In this document: positions 19,785 through 30,992 of the stretch, in pieces | Layout: the number at the start of each line of letters is the position of its first letter | Position numbering within the stretch: the stretch's first letter is position 1 | Assembly (NCBI GenBank): GCA_019925095.2 | Contig: CM034408.1 | Span: 1,054,001-1,118,000 of the forward strand | DNA: 64,000 nt | From: Dendrolimus kikuchii | Lineage: Eukaryota; Arthropoda; Insecta; Lepidoptera; Lasiocampidae | Direction: 5' to 3' | The notes under the pieces: model-generated | What the model was told of the DNA's origin: nothing | What the model saw: the letters and a program-made list of their open reading frames with translations, nothing else | The model's database searches: none | Made by a program: the position numbers and the translations under genes

Positions 19785-20172
19785 AAAGTGGCTGCGACAA
19801 AATTCTCTTGAAATCATCCACGTCCATCAAATTAATTACCAGAGCATCCATCAGCCTCTTCCTTCCGGCTCTGGTCCGGACACATTCCACTAACAAATGC
19901 TCTACGCCTTCAAAGTTCAACTATATTGCTTTGCAGACAATTTGGAGTATTACTCCTTCCCACAAGATGATAGAATTTATTTAATGAAATGTGACCGGAG
20001 CGCAATCTATGAGCTAGGACACAAAGCTGTCTATCATAGCTAATATTAGCAAACCAGGGAATACGAAGAAGCTGGCTTTGCAATATTCTATACCATATGC
20101 CTTTTTCTCTTGACGCAGTATCAAAGTACTCTTTCCATTCCTTATAAATACTTTCTTTATATTTTGACAAAC
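19785..20172 (-). pseudogene. LINE ORF2 C-terminal fragment
   Basis: The minus strand reads KEWKEYFDTASREKGIWYRI, CVLAHRLRSGHISLNKFYHL, then after a frameshift EGVEHLLVECVRTRAGRK. The arrangement (R-L-R-S-G-H, then a Cys/His cluster ending H-L-L-V-E-C) is typical of the extreme C-terminus of LINEs with an RNase H-like region and a terminal zinc knuckle. The frame is broken near 19918 by a stop. Confidence 0.6.
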
Positions 20173-20850
20173 ATTCGAAGGGACTTTGTTTATTATTTAA
20201 GCGGGAAAATCAAGCATGGTTGCCAGATTACACTTTCATATATTAGTATACTCTTCTCTCTCTCTCTACTATAGTAATGTGTATATATGTCTATCTCCCT
20301 CCCCCCAACGCCGAGTACGCGCGAACCCTGGGACACTAAACTTCTCAACATACTTTTAATATAAAAACAATATCAAAGGCCGGCCCAGTGAACTTTGAAC
20401 TTATATTTTCTGTGATTGTGTAAAGTGCGGCGTGCTAGCGGACGTAAACTACGTGCTATGTAAGTTATATGTCTTCATATTTATTACTTTTGGAATATAC
20501 AACAACGGACGCGCAAAGTTGAGCTATTTGCTAACCAGCGGTTTTATTCGAATGCCCGGATACATTCCTTAAGTATTCTGTGGAAATCCGGGCACATACA
20601 GACTTGCTTGTATACTTACTTCAGAAGTGGAATAAAGAATCGCTCATTTTTATCTCTCATTCACGAACTACCCAACACTAGCCTCTGCCGATATTATTCG
20701 TCGGCTTGCAAATGGGCTGTGTCGAGTTTCGGCTTTATTAAACGATTTCAAAAAGGAGATGAGTTTAGTTAATACATTTGCTTTGCATCTTTGCGACTTT
20801 CGTACTTTTCCTATTTTTATATGCTCAATAGTTTCGTAACCATTTTAATA
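20173..20850. other. No gene seen
   Basis: Contains a pyrimidine run (CTCTCTCTCTCT near 20260); no family recognised. Confidence 0.3.
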
Positions 20851-20944
20851 TCTATATATTAATACGTGAAGCAAAAACTCTGTACCCCTTTTTACGAAAA
20901 TTGCGCGGATGGAGGAGTATGAAATTTCGCACACTTATAGTTTA

Positions 20945-21738
20945 CTAGAGTTTACCCCGCGGCTGCGCCGCGGGTCAACCTTTAGTGCGTATCTCTTGTT
21001 TAAAAAGCAAGTGGTACAGGTTACATTGTATTAAATTTGTATGTATTTGCCCCCGAAAGATTCACTTCATTTTATATCGCAAACTATACCACCCCCGTCT
21101 ATATGTAAACTACGTAAATGACAAAATTTGACAAAAATGACAAAATAGATAACATGGTCCAAGTGGACCAAGTGGACCCAGTGGAGTCAGTGGTCAAAGT
21201 GGACCCAGTGGACCCAGTGGACCCAGTGGACCCACTTTACCCAGTGGACCAAGTGGACCAACTGGACCAACTGGACCCAGTTGACAAAGGGGACCAAGTG
21301 GACACAGTGGTCTAAGTGGACCCAATGAACCAAGTGGACCCAGTGGACCCAGTAGACCCATTGGACGAAATGGACAAAATCACAAAACCTGTTCTAGTTT
21401 CCGGGATAAACTTTACATAAATCTATGCCAAAATGTATCCCATTATCCAGGATAAAAAGTATCCCTTGGGCACTCTCGGTATTCAAATTATATATGTACC
21501 GAGTTTCAGCCAAATCGGTCCAATAGTCTTTCCATAAAAGGATAACAAACAAAAAGACAAATATATTTTTATCCCGGAAACTATCTCATTTTTCGGGATA
21601 AAAAATATCCTATGTTCATTCTCGGCATGGAAAATATATATATACTGAGTTTCAGCCAAATCGATCCAGTAGTTTTTCCGTGAAAACGGAACAGACAGAC
21701 AGACAGAGTTACTTTCGTATTTATAATATTAATAGGGA
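20945..21738 (-). mobile_element. Helitron-like family E, nested, with minisatellite
   Basis: Reverse orientation: CTAG end at the left, TCCCTATTAATATTATAAAT end at the right. Inserted at A|T of F. Contains a 9-bp minisatellite (21150-21372) and internal TATCCCGG..GGGATA segments. The GC-rich terminal hairpin near the CTAG end is inverted relative to the copy at 55802-56505. Confidence 0.85.
21150..21372 (+). repeat. 9-bp minisatellite in Helitron E
   Basis: About 24 imperfect copies of a GTGGACCCA / GTGGACCAA unit. Reads as a VDP-type low-complexity frame, which is not a gene. Confidence 0.9.
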
Positions 21739-22010
21739 TATAGAGAAGAAGCCACGAATCCTATTTTTTTTTTAAATTATGAATAAAAAATACATTAAAT
21801 CAGTAAAAAAAACCATTACACACACTACCATATATTTGACACACACACGCATATATACTCTTTTGTTTATTGTTCAAGTCAAAATAACAGTGTAGCCTTG
21901 GCGAAGTATGTGATTATAGAAGTATAGTTATTATGGTCATATTTCAAGCACGGGCGACCACTAGTTATAATAATAACGTTTTAATAATATAATTTACGTT
22001 TAGATTTTAT

Positions 22011-22326
22011 CCGTGCAGGAACGGAGAAAGAATACAATTTCTTGTGGCCGGGCGGCCTGTCGTAAGAGGCGACTTAACAACCCACAGCCAGGTGGTAGGG
22101 CATTAACCCGACTGGATGGCTACTTTAGACCAGGGGGGTCTAAAGTATGTCGCCATAACAACCTTAAGTTGTGTTCTGGCATTAGTGACCAGGTTCTAGT
22201 ATCCCTTAAGAGAGCAGCAGCGCATTTGTAGCACCTTTGCTGTTGCAAATGTCCATAGGCGATAGTAACCGCTTTTCATCAAGTGGGCCGTCTGCCTGTC
22301 TGCTGATCTCCTGCAATAAAAAAAAG
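22011..22326 (+). mobile_element. Element B, full length
   Basis: TCCGTGCAGGAACGG ... CTCCTGCAATAAAAAAAAG. The CTACCACC arm of the internal hairpin is disrupted by a small rearrangement at 22120-22140. Confidence 0.9.
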
Positions 22327-22593
22327 AAAAGATTTAAGTCATATTTTTTATGTAAATAATTTCTTGTAATAGGTTAAAGAATTTTATATTTTCCTTTTAT
22401 AATGCCTCGTTTTATAATATCCGTAATTAAAACTATCCGAAACTATCGGATATTCTGAAATAATTTCATATCCGTAACTGAAACTAAAACCGGTATAATA
22501 TAATATTATTTATGTTACGGATACATAAATATTATTATTATTCGGATCTGAATATGGATCCAGATTCGAAATATCATATCCTTGACATCGCTA

Positions 22594-22908
22594 ATTTTTT
22601 TTTTATTGAACGAGTTCAGCAGACAGGCAGACGGTCCACTTGATGGAAAACGGTTACCATCGCCTATGGACATTTGCCACACCAAAGGTGCTACAAATGC
22701 GCTGCTACTCTCTTAAGGGATACTAGAACCTGGTCACTAATGCCGGAACACAAATCAAGGTTGTTATGGCGACAAACTTTAGACCAGGGTGGTAGTCATC
22801 CAGTCGGGCAAATACCCAACCACCTGGCTGTGGGTTGTTTTGTAGCCTCTTACAACAGACCGCCCGACCGCAGGAAATTGTATTATTTCTCTATTCCTAC
22901 ACGGATAA
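22594..22908 (-). mobile_element. Element B, full length
   Basis: T-run, ATTGAACGAGTTCAGCAGAC ... CTATTCCTACACGGATA. Several substitutions mark it as older. Confidence 0.9.
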
Positions 22909-23712
22909 AATATATGTGACGGGGTGGTGGGTGCGTTGATAAAAATTTGGCTCGTCTTCAATAAAACACCTTCTTTGAAATGAAACACTTTTAAATCTTC
23001 TTTTAATTAAATACACCTTTAGAACAACAACTTCGTCTTACACGCACCCTACCACCCTCTTTCGCTTCCGACTAACGACTCTGCTCTGTCCATTCCAAAA
23101 ATCAATCAAACCTTTCATTCATTCATCTCATTCGATCTATACTTGCGTTCCGTTACACATCAAACATCCTTAACATTCCTACATATATAGATAGATATTA
23201 CTTATTGCTGGTAGTGAAAATTATTAATCTACCTAGTAGAATTTTATTTGATCCCTTTGACATGAAACTCGCTTCAATCCCAACCTTTTTTGCTTTCACG
23301 CGGTTTCGTATTCAACATTTGATTGTGGTGTACACACGCCGAAACTGACTTCGTTTTATATAGATAACCTTTGATGTGCTTGTTTCGCTGTTTTGAAATT
23401 TTAAAAACTGTTGATCAAACGTTCGCAATGTTTGGTTACACTGAGTATTCTGTCTGTACTGTACTCTAATAAATGTTATTTTGTTGCATGCAATTTACTC
23501 TGATTGAAATCTTTCATGCCTTTTTAATGGATTTTTAGCCTCTTTCAGTGGATATTTTATAACATTTTATGTTGAATATTAAAATACTTTAGTTTAAGTT
23601 TTCAAAAGAAAACTTGATATCATTATCCAAAGTGAGTTGGGTTGATCAAAAGGAAATTATTTATAAATTTATACATGTACCAATGAAACACGATCTTCTG
23701 AAATTATAAGTT
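22909..23712. other. No gene seen
   Basis: No coding region recognised; 23040-23160 is C/T-rich without a frame. Confidence 0.3.
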
Positions 23713-24036
23713 TTTTTTATTTATATATTTTTATTGCAGGAGTTCAGCAGACAGGCAGACGGCCCACTTGATGGAAAGCGCTTACCATCGCCTATGGACA
23801 TTTGCAACACCAAAGGTACTAGAAATGCGCTGCTGCTCTCTTAAAGGAGACTGGAACCTGGTCACTAATGCCGGAACACAATTCAAGGTTGTTATGGCGG
23901 CATACTCTAGACCAGGGGTGGTCGCCATCCAGTCGAGCAAATACCCTACCACCTGGCTGTGGGTTGTTTAGTCGCCTCTTACGACAGGCCGCCGGGCCGC
24001 AGGAAATTGTATTCTTTCTCCGTTCCTGCACGGATA
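23713..24036 (-). mobile_element. Element B, full length
   Basis: TTTTTATTGCAGGAGTTCAG ... CTCCGTTCCTGCACGGATA. Confidence 0.9.
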
Positions 24037-24095
24037 ATATATATATATAAGTATAGTAAAATATACTTAATTAAATGTAATTTTAAAAACTCTGG

Positions 24096-24341
24096 AGGAA
24101 AGAAGGGGGAAGATGTTTGGCCATTTGTTACGACACGACACCTTCTTATGCACGTTAATCGAAGGCAAAGTGGAAGCAAGGAGAGAGAAGGGAAGACCAA
24201 GACGAGCATTCATGGATCAAATAAAAGAAAAAGTGGGTGTCGTGACTTACATAGATGTAAAACAACTGGCCCATAATAGAGAAGATTGGAGGAGGCTCCA
24301 CAGACAAGAGCATAGCTCTTAAATGATAGATAGATAGATAG
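24096..24341 (+). mobile_element. Second LINE type: RT C-terminus with TAGA tail
   Basis: The frame from about 24113 reads MFGHLLRHDTFLCTLIEGKV, EKGRPRRAFMDQIKEKVGV and HNREDWRRLHRQ, then a stop and a GATAGATAGATAGATAG tail. Same general position as the LINE-A C-terminus (G-H-x-x-R ... G-R-P-R) but a clearly different sequence, so a separate LINE family. Confidence 0.75.
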
Positions 24342-24370
24342 AAAGTAGTTTTGTTATATGAATAAGTTAT

Positions 24371-24584
24371 GTTAAGGCCACGACACACCTTCCATGATCA
24401 AATTGATCGTGTACTAGCAGAAGGTGATGTCAGGAGCCTTAAGAACAGACGAGCTTGCATGACAAGAGTTATGAATGTCAAAGAGGCAAGTGAGGTGTGT
24501 AAGAATAAGCCTAAATGGCACTCTGTTGTTCGTGCCTACCCCGCAAGGGAACTGGCGTGAAGTTATGTATGTATGTATGTATGT
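24371..24584 (+). mobile_element. LINE-A copy, 10-bp TSD
   Basis: Short 3' end with TATG tail. Exact duplication AATAAGTTAT (24361-24370 and 24585-24594). Confidence 0.88.
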
Positions 24585-24797
24585 AATAAGTTATTTTATT
24601 TGTTTCAACTATTTTCATTAGCCTTTATTGAATATTAAACCTGCTCTGTCATAAAACATTATTAATTACATTTGCTATTAATGTTGACTGACATATTAGT
24701 AATCTAAAAAACAGCATTTTATGAAGAAATATATTGTTACGAGTTGCAGGACTCCAATTAAAATGCCGTTGGAATAATTATAGACTTTATTAGAACT

Positions 24798-25099
24798 GGG
24801 GTTGTCTGGAAGAGATCGCTTTTTAGCGATAAGACCTAAGACAAGTTTGTATTTGTAGTGGAACACTTACAAGCCAATAGATGGCGCTGTGCAATAATTG
24901 ATGTCACAAACGTTTCCCGAAACATACAAAGAATATATACAAAATTTCAACTATAACAGATGGGCCTAGGCCTGCGAGGAACAACATTAGCCTCGCTAGA
25001 AGATCTTCCTTTAAGACGGAGGAGCATTCCATATCGCTCCTCCACCCTATAGGGGCTCACCCTTCATATTGGTGTACAATAAAGTGTTATCTATCTATC
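24798..25099 (+). mobile_element. LINE-H 3' end inside solo LTR, 7-bp TSD
   Basis: TCTGGAAGAGATCGCTTTTT and GGTGTACAATAAAGTGTTAT followed by a TATC-repeat tail. Duplication TAGAACT on each side. It holds a further repeat (24862-25066). Confidence 0.85.
24862..25066 (+). repeat. Repeat Q inside LINE-H
   Basis: About 200 bp (GTAGTGGAACACTTAC ... GGGCTCACCC) also present at 57412-57602 without LINE-H flanks. It therefore looks like a separate mobile sequence nested in LINE-H. Confidence 0.6.
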
Positions 25100-25732
25100 T
25101 AGAACTATACAAACACGTATAACACAGGTATAAATATAACCGAACGCAACAAGTCCAAACGTAATGCAGAAGGTCGTAATTCCATAAAACGCGCAAAGTT
25201 CGTCACTATTAGATTTCCGAATGTACACACGTCACGCCTGTATCGTAGTTATAGCTCAACTGACCCCTCTCTCAATCAGGCCGTCGTTTTATACTTCACT
25301 AATGCAAATGTGCCCGCCCGGCAACGTCGACACAATTTCCTAGAATTAGCTTGTAATTTTAATCCGCAACACCTGGCTAATGATGCTCCTGATCGAGTAC
25401 AATAGGAAGAATAATACTAGGAAGGTATGCCATTAAATAATTAAACAAAAGAAGACGATCATAAAAGGATTACAACTAGATCAAATGCCGACAGGTAATA
25501 AAATGTGCTTTTACAGATCTGTGCGTGGAATTTATGTTTCTCGGGGCCTAAGTTGTAACAATATTTACAAAACACATACTATAATGTTATTAGTATATTT
25601 TTTCCTTACGTCTATGTTAGTAATTAATGACTAGCACTGATTTTAGTACCCTTAATGAAGGACCAGTCAAATAATGCTCAGTTTCTTTTATAACTGAAGT
25701 GTAATTACTTTTCTTCTCTTTATTATAAAAAA

Positions 25733-26144
25733 GATGCGAGCACTACGCAAAATCTGCGGAGTGCCGCTCGCGGACCGCGTTCGTAATACCGAAGTAAGAA
25801 AGAGAGTTGGTCTGAAAGAGAGTGTCGGGGTGAAGGTAAGGAAAGGAATGCTCTGGTGGTTCAGGCATGTGGAAAGAATGCATGATGAAAGAATGACTAA
25901 ACAGATATACAATGCAAAAGTGGATGGATGCAGAAGTCGTGGAAGGCCACGACACACCTTCCATGATCAAATTGATCGTGTACTAGCAGAAGGTGATGTC
26001 AGGAGCCTTAAGAACAGACGAGCGTGCATGACAAGCGGTATGAATGTCAAAGAAGCAAGTGAGGTGTGTAAGAATAAGCCTGAATGGCGCTCTGTTGTTC
26101 GTGCCTACCCCGCAAGGGAACTGGCGTGAAGTTATGTATGTAAG
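25733..26144 (+). mobile_element. LINE-A copy, 12-bp TSD
   Basis: 131 codons remain open from ATGCGAGCACTACGC to the ARELA stop: the longest uninterrupted stretch for a short copy. Duplication TATTATAAAAAA (25721-25732 and 26145-26156). Confidence 0.9.
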
Positions 26145-26325
26145 TATTATAAAAAATAAAATATTACTTATATTCAATTCAATATTTACACCGTACAATA
26201 TATAAAAAAACCTAAAAACGAAACTACTATATATTATACATATTTATCCATAAAAACATGGATTCCAGGTACTGTCGGTTGGGAGCGTGTATTGTATTAA
26301 TTTATATGGCATATAATAAATTAAA

Positions 26326-26630
26326 CTAGTGGTCGCCCAGTGGTCGAAATTCGACCATAATTAATTTAAATTATAAGTTTGAATATTATTATGGTTCTGT
26401 TGTCAAAGACTACTTCTATAATCACAGATTTCGCCAAGGCTACACTGTTAATTTGACTTGAACAATAAACAAAAGAGTATATATGCGTGTGTGTGTCAAA
26501 TACATGGTAGTGTGTGTAATGTTTTTTTTTTATTGATTTAATGTATTTTTTATGCATAATTTTCAAACAAACTATAAGTGTGCGAAATTTCATACTCCCC
26601 GTCCGCGCAATTGTCGTAAAAAGGGGTATT
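26326..26630 (-). mobile_element. Helitron-like F copy
   Basis: CTAG end at 26326 with GGTCGAAATTCGACC; the TC end is decayed after AAAAAGGGGTA. Confidence 0.75.
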
Positions 26631-26664
26631 ATAAATCAGAATTTAAAGTAAGCAAATACATATA

Positions 26665-27439
26665 TCTATACTAATATTATAAAGCTGAAGAGTTTGTTTG
26701 TTTGTTTAAACGCGCTAATCTCAGGAACCGCGGGTTCGATTTGAAAAATTCTTTCAGTTTTGAATAGTAAATTTATCGAGGAAGGCTATAGGCTATATTA
26801 TATTTTCAAAAAAAATTAGGGATCCTTACTAAAAGTCCAATAATGTAACCCAAGGTGTAAAAAATGACCCGAAAAATCCTTACACGGCGTGCGCTGCGAA
26901 AACTATTGATTATAGAACAAAACAATGTACTACCACTTTGCAGAACATATAATTGTCTACAAAAAATATTGCGTAACCATATGTCTAACTATTGTAGTTA
27001 TCTCACAATAAGTGTTTTCTTTTATTTTTTTAAATAATTAAAATGCCGTCGCTTCAAAAACTCTTTATTTTGTACCTTGGTATTAATCCTTATCAAAATA
27101 AATTACTCCATGTTCAAGACGAATTCAATACCTTTCTAGAACTTTTTGTATTATTCAATTCGGACGTTTCATTTAAAAAATATCGCGATATTTAAAATGT
27201 AAGTATTAGTGTTGTAGCCAAATATACTAATACTGTTTGATTGAACGCGCTAATCTCAGGAACTACTGGTCTGATTTGAAAAATTCTTTCAGTGTTGGAT
27301 AGCCCATTTATCGAGGAAGGCTATAAGCTATATATCATTACGCTAAGACCAATAGGAGCGGAGCACCGATGATGAATGTTTCAAAATCGGAGGGTTTTGA
27401 AAGCAAATTCCACGCGGACGACGTCGCGGGCACAGCTAG
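26665..27439 (+). mobile_element. Helitron-like D, long form with duplicated head
   Basis: TCTATACTAATATTATAAAG at the start and GGGCACAGCTAG|T at the end. The head module (GCGCTAATCTCAGGAAC ... ATCGAGGAAGGCTATA) occurs twice, at about 26705 and 27247, around a 400-bp spacer. The same arrangement recurs at 35425 and 43031. Confidence 0.8.
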
Positions 27440-27743
27440 TACATATATAAAATATAATATGACGCGTCTGCCATCAGGCAGTCTCGAATAATGTATGCAA
27501 GCACACGCTCATCCCTCACTCCACATATTCCGCTCCCGTGGGAGGCAGTTTGCGCCTGATTTCGCATTTTTTAGTTTACTGAATAAAGCTTGTTTATTTT
27601 GTTTGTAATATAAAATTGACCAATGAAGCGAAATGATGACACAAGAGTTTATTTTTTTAGCTTTTACGTATATTGGAGAAAATAAATTATGAGAATTTCG
27701 AATTCACATGCTACACACTGGCTTGTTACAAGTACTGTTACGA

Positions 27744-28330
27744 TTTGGGGAATAGTTTGAATGGAGCGTTAGGTAAACTTCTAGGCGCTAAGAACCTCAG
27801 CCAGAAGGCCCAGCTCGCCATACACAACGCGGTGCTGGTACCTACGCTCACGTATGGAAGCGAGAGTTGGGTATTGAAGAGAGAACATGAAAGTAGAGTA
27901 AACGCGGTTGAGATGCGAGCACTGCGCAAAATCTGCGGAGTGACGGTCGCGGACCGCGTTCGTAATACCGAAGTAAGAAAGAGAGTTGGTCTGAAAGAGA
28001 GTGTCGGGGTGAAGGTAAGGAAAGGAATGCTCCGGTGGTTCGGGCATGTGGAAAGAATGCATGATGAAAGAATGACTAAACAGATATACAATGCAAAAGT
28101 GGATGGATGCAGAAGTCGTGGAAGGCCACGACACACCTTCCATGATCAAATTGATCGTGTACTAGCGGAGGGTGATGTCAGGAGCCTTAAGAACAGACGA
28201 GTGTGCATGACAAGAGTTATGAATGTCAAAGAAGCAAGTGAGGTGTGTAAGAATGGGCCTAAATGGCGCTCTGTTGTTCGTGCCTACCCCGCAAGGGAAC
28301 TGGCGTGAAGTTATGTATGTATGTATGTAT
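27744..28330 (+). mobile_element. LINE-A copy inserted in solo LTR, 12-bp TSD
   Basis: 587 bp, open from about 27740 to the terminal stop at 28306-28308, encoding LTYGSESWVLKREHESRVNA and the conserved C-terminus. Duplication GTACTGTTACGA (27732-27743 and 28331-28342). No catalytic RT motif is included. Confidence 0.9.
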
Positions 28331-28608
28331 GTACTGTTACGAGTCGCGAGACTCGAGTTAAAATGCCGTTAGAATTACTATAGAGTTTATTAGAACTATA
28401 CAAACACGTATAACACAGGTACAAATATAATCGAACACAACAAGTCCAAACGTAATGCAGAAAGTCGTAATTTCATAAAACGCGCAAAGTCCGTCACTAA
28501 AAGATTCGCGATTGTAGTACACACGTCTTGCTTCGCTCGTGGTTATCGCTCGACTTACTCTTCTCTCCATCGGGCCATTGATTTATACTGCACAGATGCA
28601 ACTGCACC

Positions 28609-28709
28609 TATTTGGTACCATTGCGAGACTTTTTGGTATATGTCACCGTACAATTCATTCATTGCCATGTCTCGTTGTGTGATGACCAAATAAACGTTTT
28701 TCTTTCTTT
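28609..28709 (+). mobile_element. LINE 3' end with TTTC tail, nested in LTR
   Basis: ATGACCAAATAAACGTTTTT followed by CTTTCTTTC; uninterrupted LTR copies lack this block. Confidence 0.65.
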
Positions 28710-28946
28710 CAATATGTCCGTCCGGCCGCGTGGACTGAATTTCCTAGAATCAGTTTGTACTTCAAATCCGTAACACCTGGCTAATGACTGCCATAAAAGA
28801 TTACAATACAACAATGGGCTGTTTTCTAATCACAAATTTTAAACACAAAGTAAACAAAAGAAGTCCAAATGCCGAAAGGTAAATAAAATGTGTTTTTACA
28901 GGTATGCAGGTGTGAATTTGTTTTTGTCGGCGTCTAGGTCGTAACA

Positions 28947-29322
28947 ATATATTCAAATGAAATGATTTATTTGTGAGGAACATGGAGACGAAAGTTGTTA
29001 TCAGTAAATGCTTGATACCAGTTTCGTCTTATAAGGCATACGAAATGTTTAAACTTAACTAAAATAATTCCATTAACGATGATTTAAAGGACAAACATTT
29101 CTCCGTTTAACTACCGCTGCTTGTTTAGTTTTACTAAAGTAAATGTTCAATTAAAATATGAAGTAAAACGTCCGTATGTGTGTCCACTCAATGAGTAACA
29201 ATTTAAACTGAGTGCAATGCGCGGACGCTGCTAAATGACTGATATACGAGTATGACAGAATGCGCTTTAGTTCATTAACATTAGTTTCTATGCCATAGGT
29301 TTTTTATTTCTTACTACAGGTT
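28947..29322. other. No gene seen
   Basis: AT-rich sequence up to the R1-like LINE. Just before it lies TTTTTTATTTCTTACTACAG, which looks like a splice acceptor but precedes retroelement sequence. Confidence 0.3.
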
Positions 29323-30949
29323 CATCCTTTGGGAGGGCAAAAACGGCCAGGTACCCGGATGACGTCGAGTGGCGTGCGGAGTTCCACAGGGTTCGGTATT
29401 GGGGCCGATCCTGTGGAACATCAGTTACGAATGGCTCTTACGGGAGACCGTCCCGACAGGGGCGAGAATTCTCTGCTATGCGGATGACACTCTCGTCATA
29501 GCCAGAGACAGTTGCTACGAGGAGGCTGCCCAACTGGCCACTGTTAACACGTCGCTGGTAGTGGACCGAATTAGGCAGCTCGGTCTGAGGGTAGCCGCGG
29601 AGAAGACGGATGCCCTCTTCTTCCACGGCCCTTGTAGGGGACCGCTTCGGGACGCGCACATCGTCGATCAAGACGGTGACGGTAAAGGCCCACATGAAGT
29701 ACTTGGGACTCACGCTCGACGGCCGTTGAAACTTCGGGGCTCATTTCACCCAGAACCCCAATACTGATAGGGGCCGCTGCCGCCCTGGCTAGATTGCTGC
29801 CCAACGTGGGTGGACCAGGTTCGATATGTCGGCGACTCTATGCCGGCATTCTCCGGAGCATGGCGCTGTACGGTGCTCCTATCTGGACCGAGGCCCGGAA
29901 CCACACAAACAAAACCCGCTGTCAGAGGGTTCTGGCGATTAGGGCTACACGGAGCTACCGTACGGTATCCTGGATGGCAGCTACACTCTTGGCGGGCGAT
30001 CCTCCTTAGGAGCTCCAGGTAGATGTGCTTGCTGAGATGTATCGGTTCCGGAGAAGCGCCTGGGATAGGGGCGGGAGGCCGAGTCCGGAAGAAATAAAAC
30101 GGACCAGAGAACGCGCAGATGAGACTATCCGCCATTGGTCGGAGGAACTGGAAACTCCGGTGGCAGGTCGGGAATCGGTAGAGGCAGTTCGCCCCCACCT
30201 ATCCCGCTGGGTCCGCAGAAAGCACGGAACCCTAAGTTTCAGAATGGTGCAGATACTTACCGGGCATGGCTGCTTCGGTAAGTATCTGTACCAGATTGCG
30301 AGGCGGGAGCCGACCCCGGACTGTCATGAATGCAGCGCGCCAGTTGACACGGCGCGCCATACGCTGGAAGAATGTGCCGCTTAGGGACAACAGCGGCATG
30401 ACCTGATGTCAATGATCGGTAGGGATCTCTCGCTGTCCAGCGTGGTCGACCAAATGCTACACAGCGAGAAGAATTGGCTAGCGGTGACCTCCTTCTGCGA
30501 GGACGTTATGTCCCAGAAGGAGGCTGCCGAAAGAATAAGGGAGGAGGATGAGCAGGCGGACCCCTGTCGCAGACGGCGAACAGGGGTTCACAGGCGGCGC
30601 TTTGCTCATCTCCTCCCTATAACATAGTGGGACGGGGGGGTCGGGGGACCCTCCCGACGAGCCACACCCAGTGCCGTGGGGTGTTCTATTCGCAGGGACA
30701 CCCCTCCTTGTCGGCTTGCATCGAGGTGTCACGGCAGTCATACCCATGGTTACGGTCCCGTGGCGCCTCATTATGATGCGGAGGGACGCTGGAAGGTTTA
30801 GTGGGTAGTCTGGCGGTCGGTGCTTGCAAGTTATAACGTTGAAGCTTATGTGCAACACCAGCAGCCGGGAGTCCCACATACCCCTTGGTGGCATCCCCCG
30901 GGGCCCGAGGATATGCGCAAATGCATTCCCCCAGCGTTGCCAAAAAAAA
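29323..30949 (+). mobile_element. R1-like LINE, 5'-truncated
   Basis: Starts inside the RT domain and runs through the C-terminal Cys/His motif, a GC-rich 3' UTR (30628-30940) and a short A-run (30942-30949). GC content is far above the neighbourhood. Immediately after the A-run is an inverted head of element B. Confidence 0.85.
29369..30627 (+). pseudogene. R1-clade ORF2 remnant (RT and zinc knuckle)
   Basis: Reads ACGVPQGSVLGPILWN (RT motif B region) and ILCYADDTLVIA, with the YADD catalytic box at 29477-29488. A frameshift at about 29670-29690 moves the frame to AHMKYLGLTLDGR, then a stop. Later blocks are YAGILRSMALYGAPIWTEAR (29794-30009) and, from 30025, FRMVQILTGHGCFGKYL and CHECSAPVDTARHTLEEC, the CCHC motif of R1-clade proteins. 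A TAG follows directly. Several frameshifts and stops mean it cannot make an active enzyme. The endonuclease and N-terminal RT are missing. Clade from family knowledge (motif wording, C-terminal knuckle). Confidence 0.85.
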
Positions 30950-30992
30950 CGGCTGCAGGAAATTATATTCTTTCTCCGTTCTTGCACGGATA
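30950..30992 (-). mobile_element. Element B head fragment
   Basis: CGGCTGCAGGAAATTATATT and CTCCGTTCTTGCACGGATA directly after the LINE A-run. The B body is missing on the other side of the LINE. Confidence 0.75.

Larger units (their letters stand above)
20851..21964 (+). mobile_element. Helitron-like F copy carrying a nested Helitron E
   Basis: F starts A|TCTATATATTAATACG and ends CGGGCGACCACTAG|T. Its sequence is interrupted between GTTTA and TATAGAG, exactly at an A|T dinucleotide, by 20945-21738. Confidence 0.85.
24735..25560 (-). mobile_element. Solo LTR (family G) with nested LINE-H, ATAT TSD
   Basis: TGTTACGAGTTGCAGGACTC at the left and AGTTGTAACA at the right, flanked by ATAT on both sides (24731-24734, 25561-25564). 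Interrupted by 24798-25099. Confidence 0.85.
27736..28946 (-). mobile_element. Solo LTR (family G) split near its end by LINE-A
   Basis: The LTR terminus TGTTACGA is found at 27736-27743 and again at 28335-28342, the second being the LINE-A target duplication. The body continues to GGTCGTAACA at 28946. A TTTC-tailed LINE fragment is nested at 28609-28709. Outer flanks GTAC and ATAT do not match. Confidence 0.75.

Noticed and set aside
21150..21372. CRISPR-like array
   Set aside because: Units are 9 bp with no spacers: a minisatellite in a eukaryotic transposon.
29300..29323. Splice acceptor TTTTTTATTTCTTACTACAG as start of a host exon
   Set aside because: What follows is R1-like retroelement sequence with disrupted frames.
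29369..29767. R1-like RT as an intact gene
   Set aside because: The first codon is GTG inside the RT domain, and frameshifts and stops follow.
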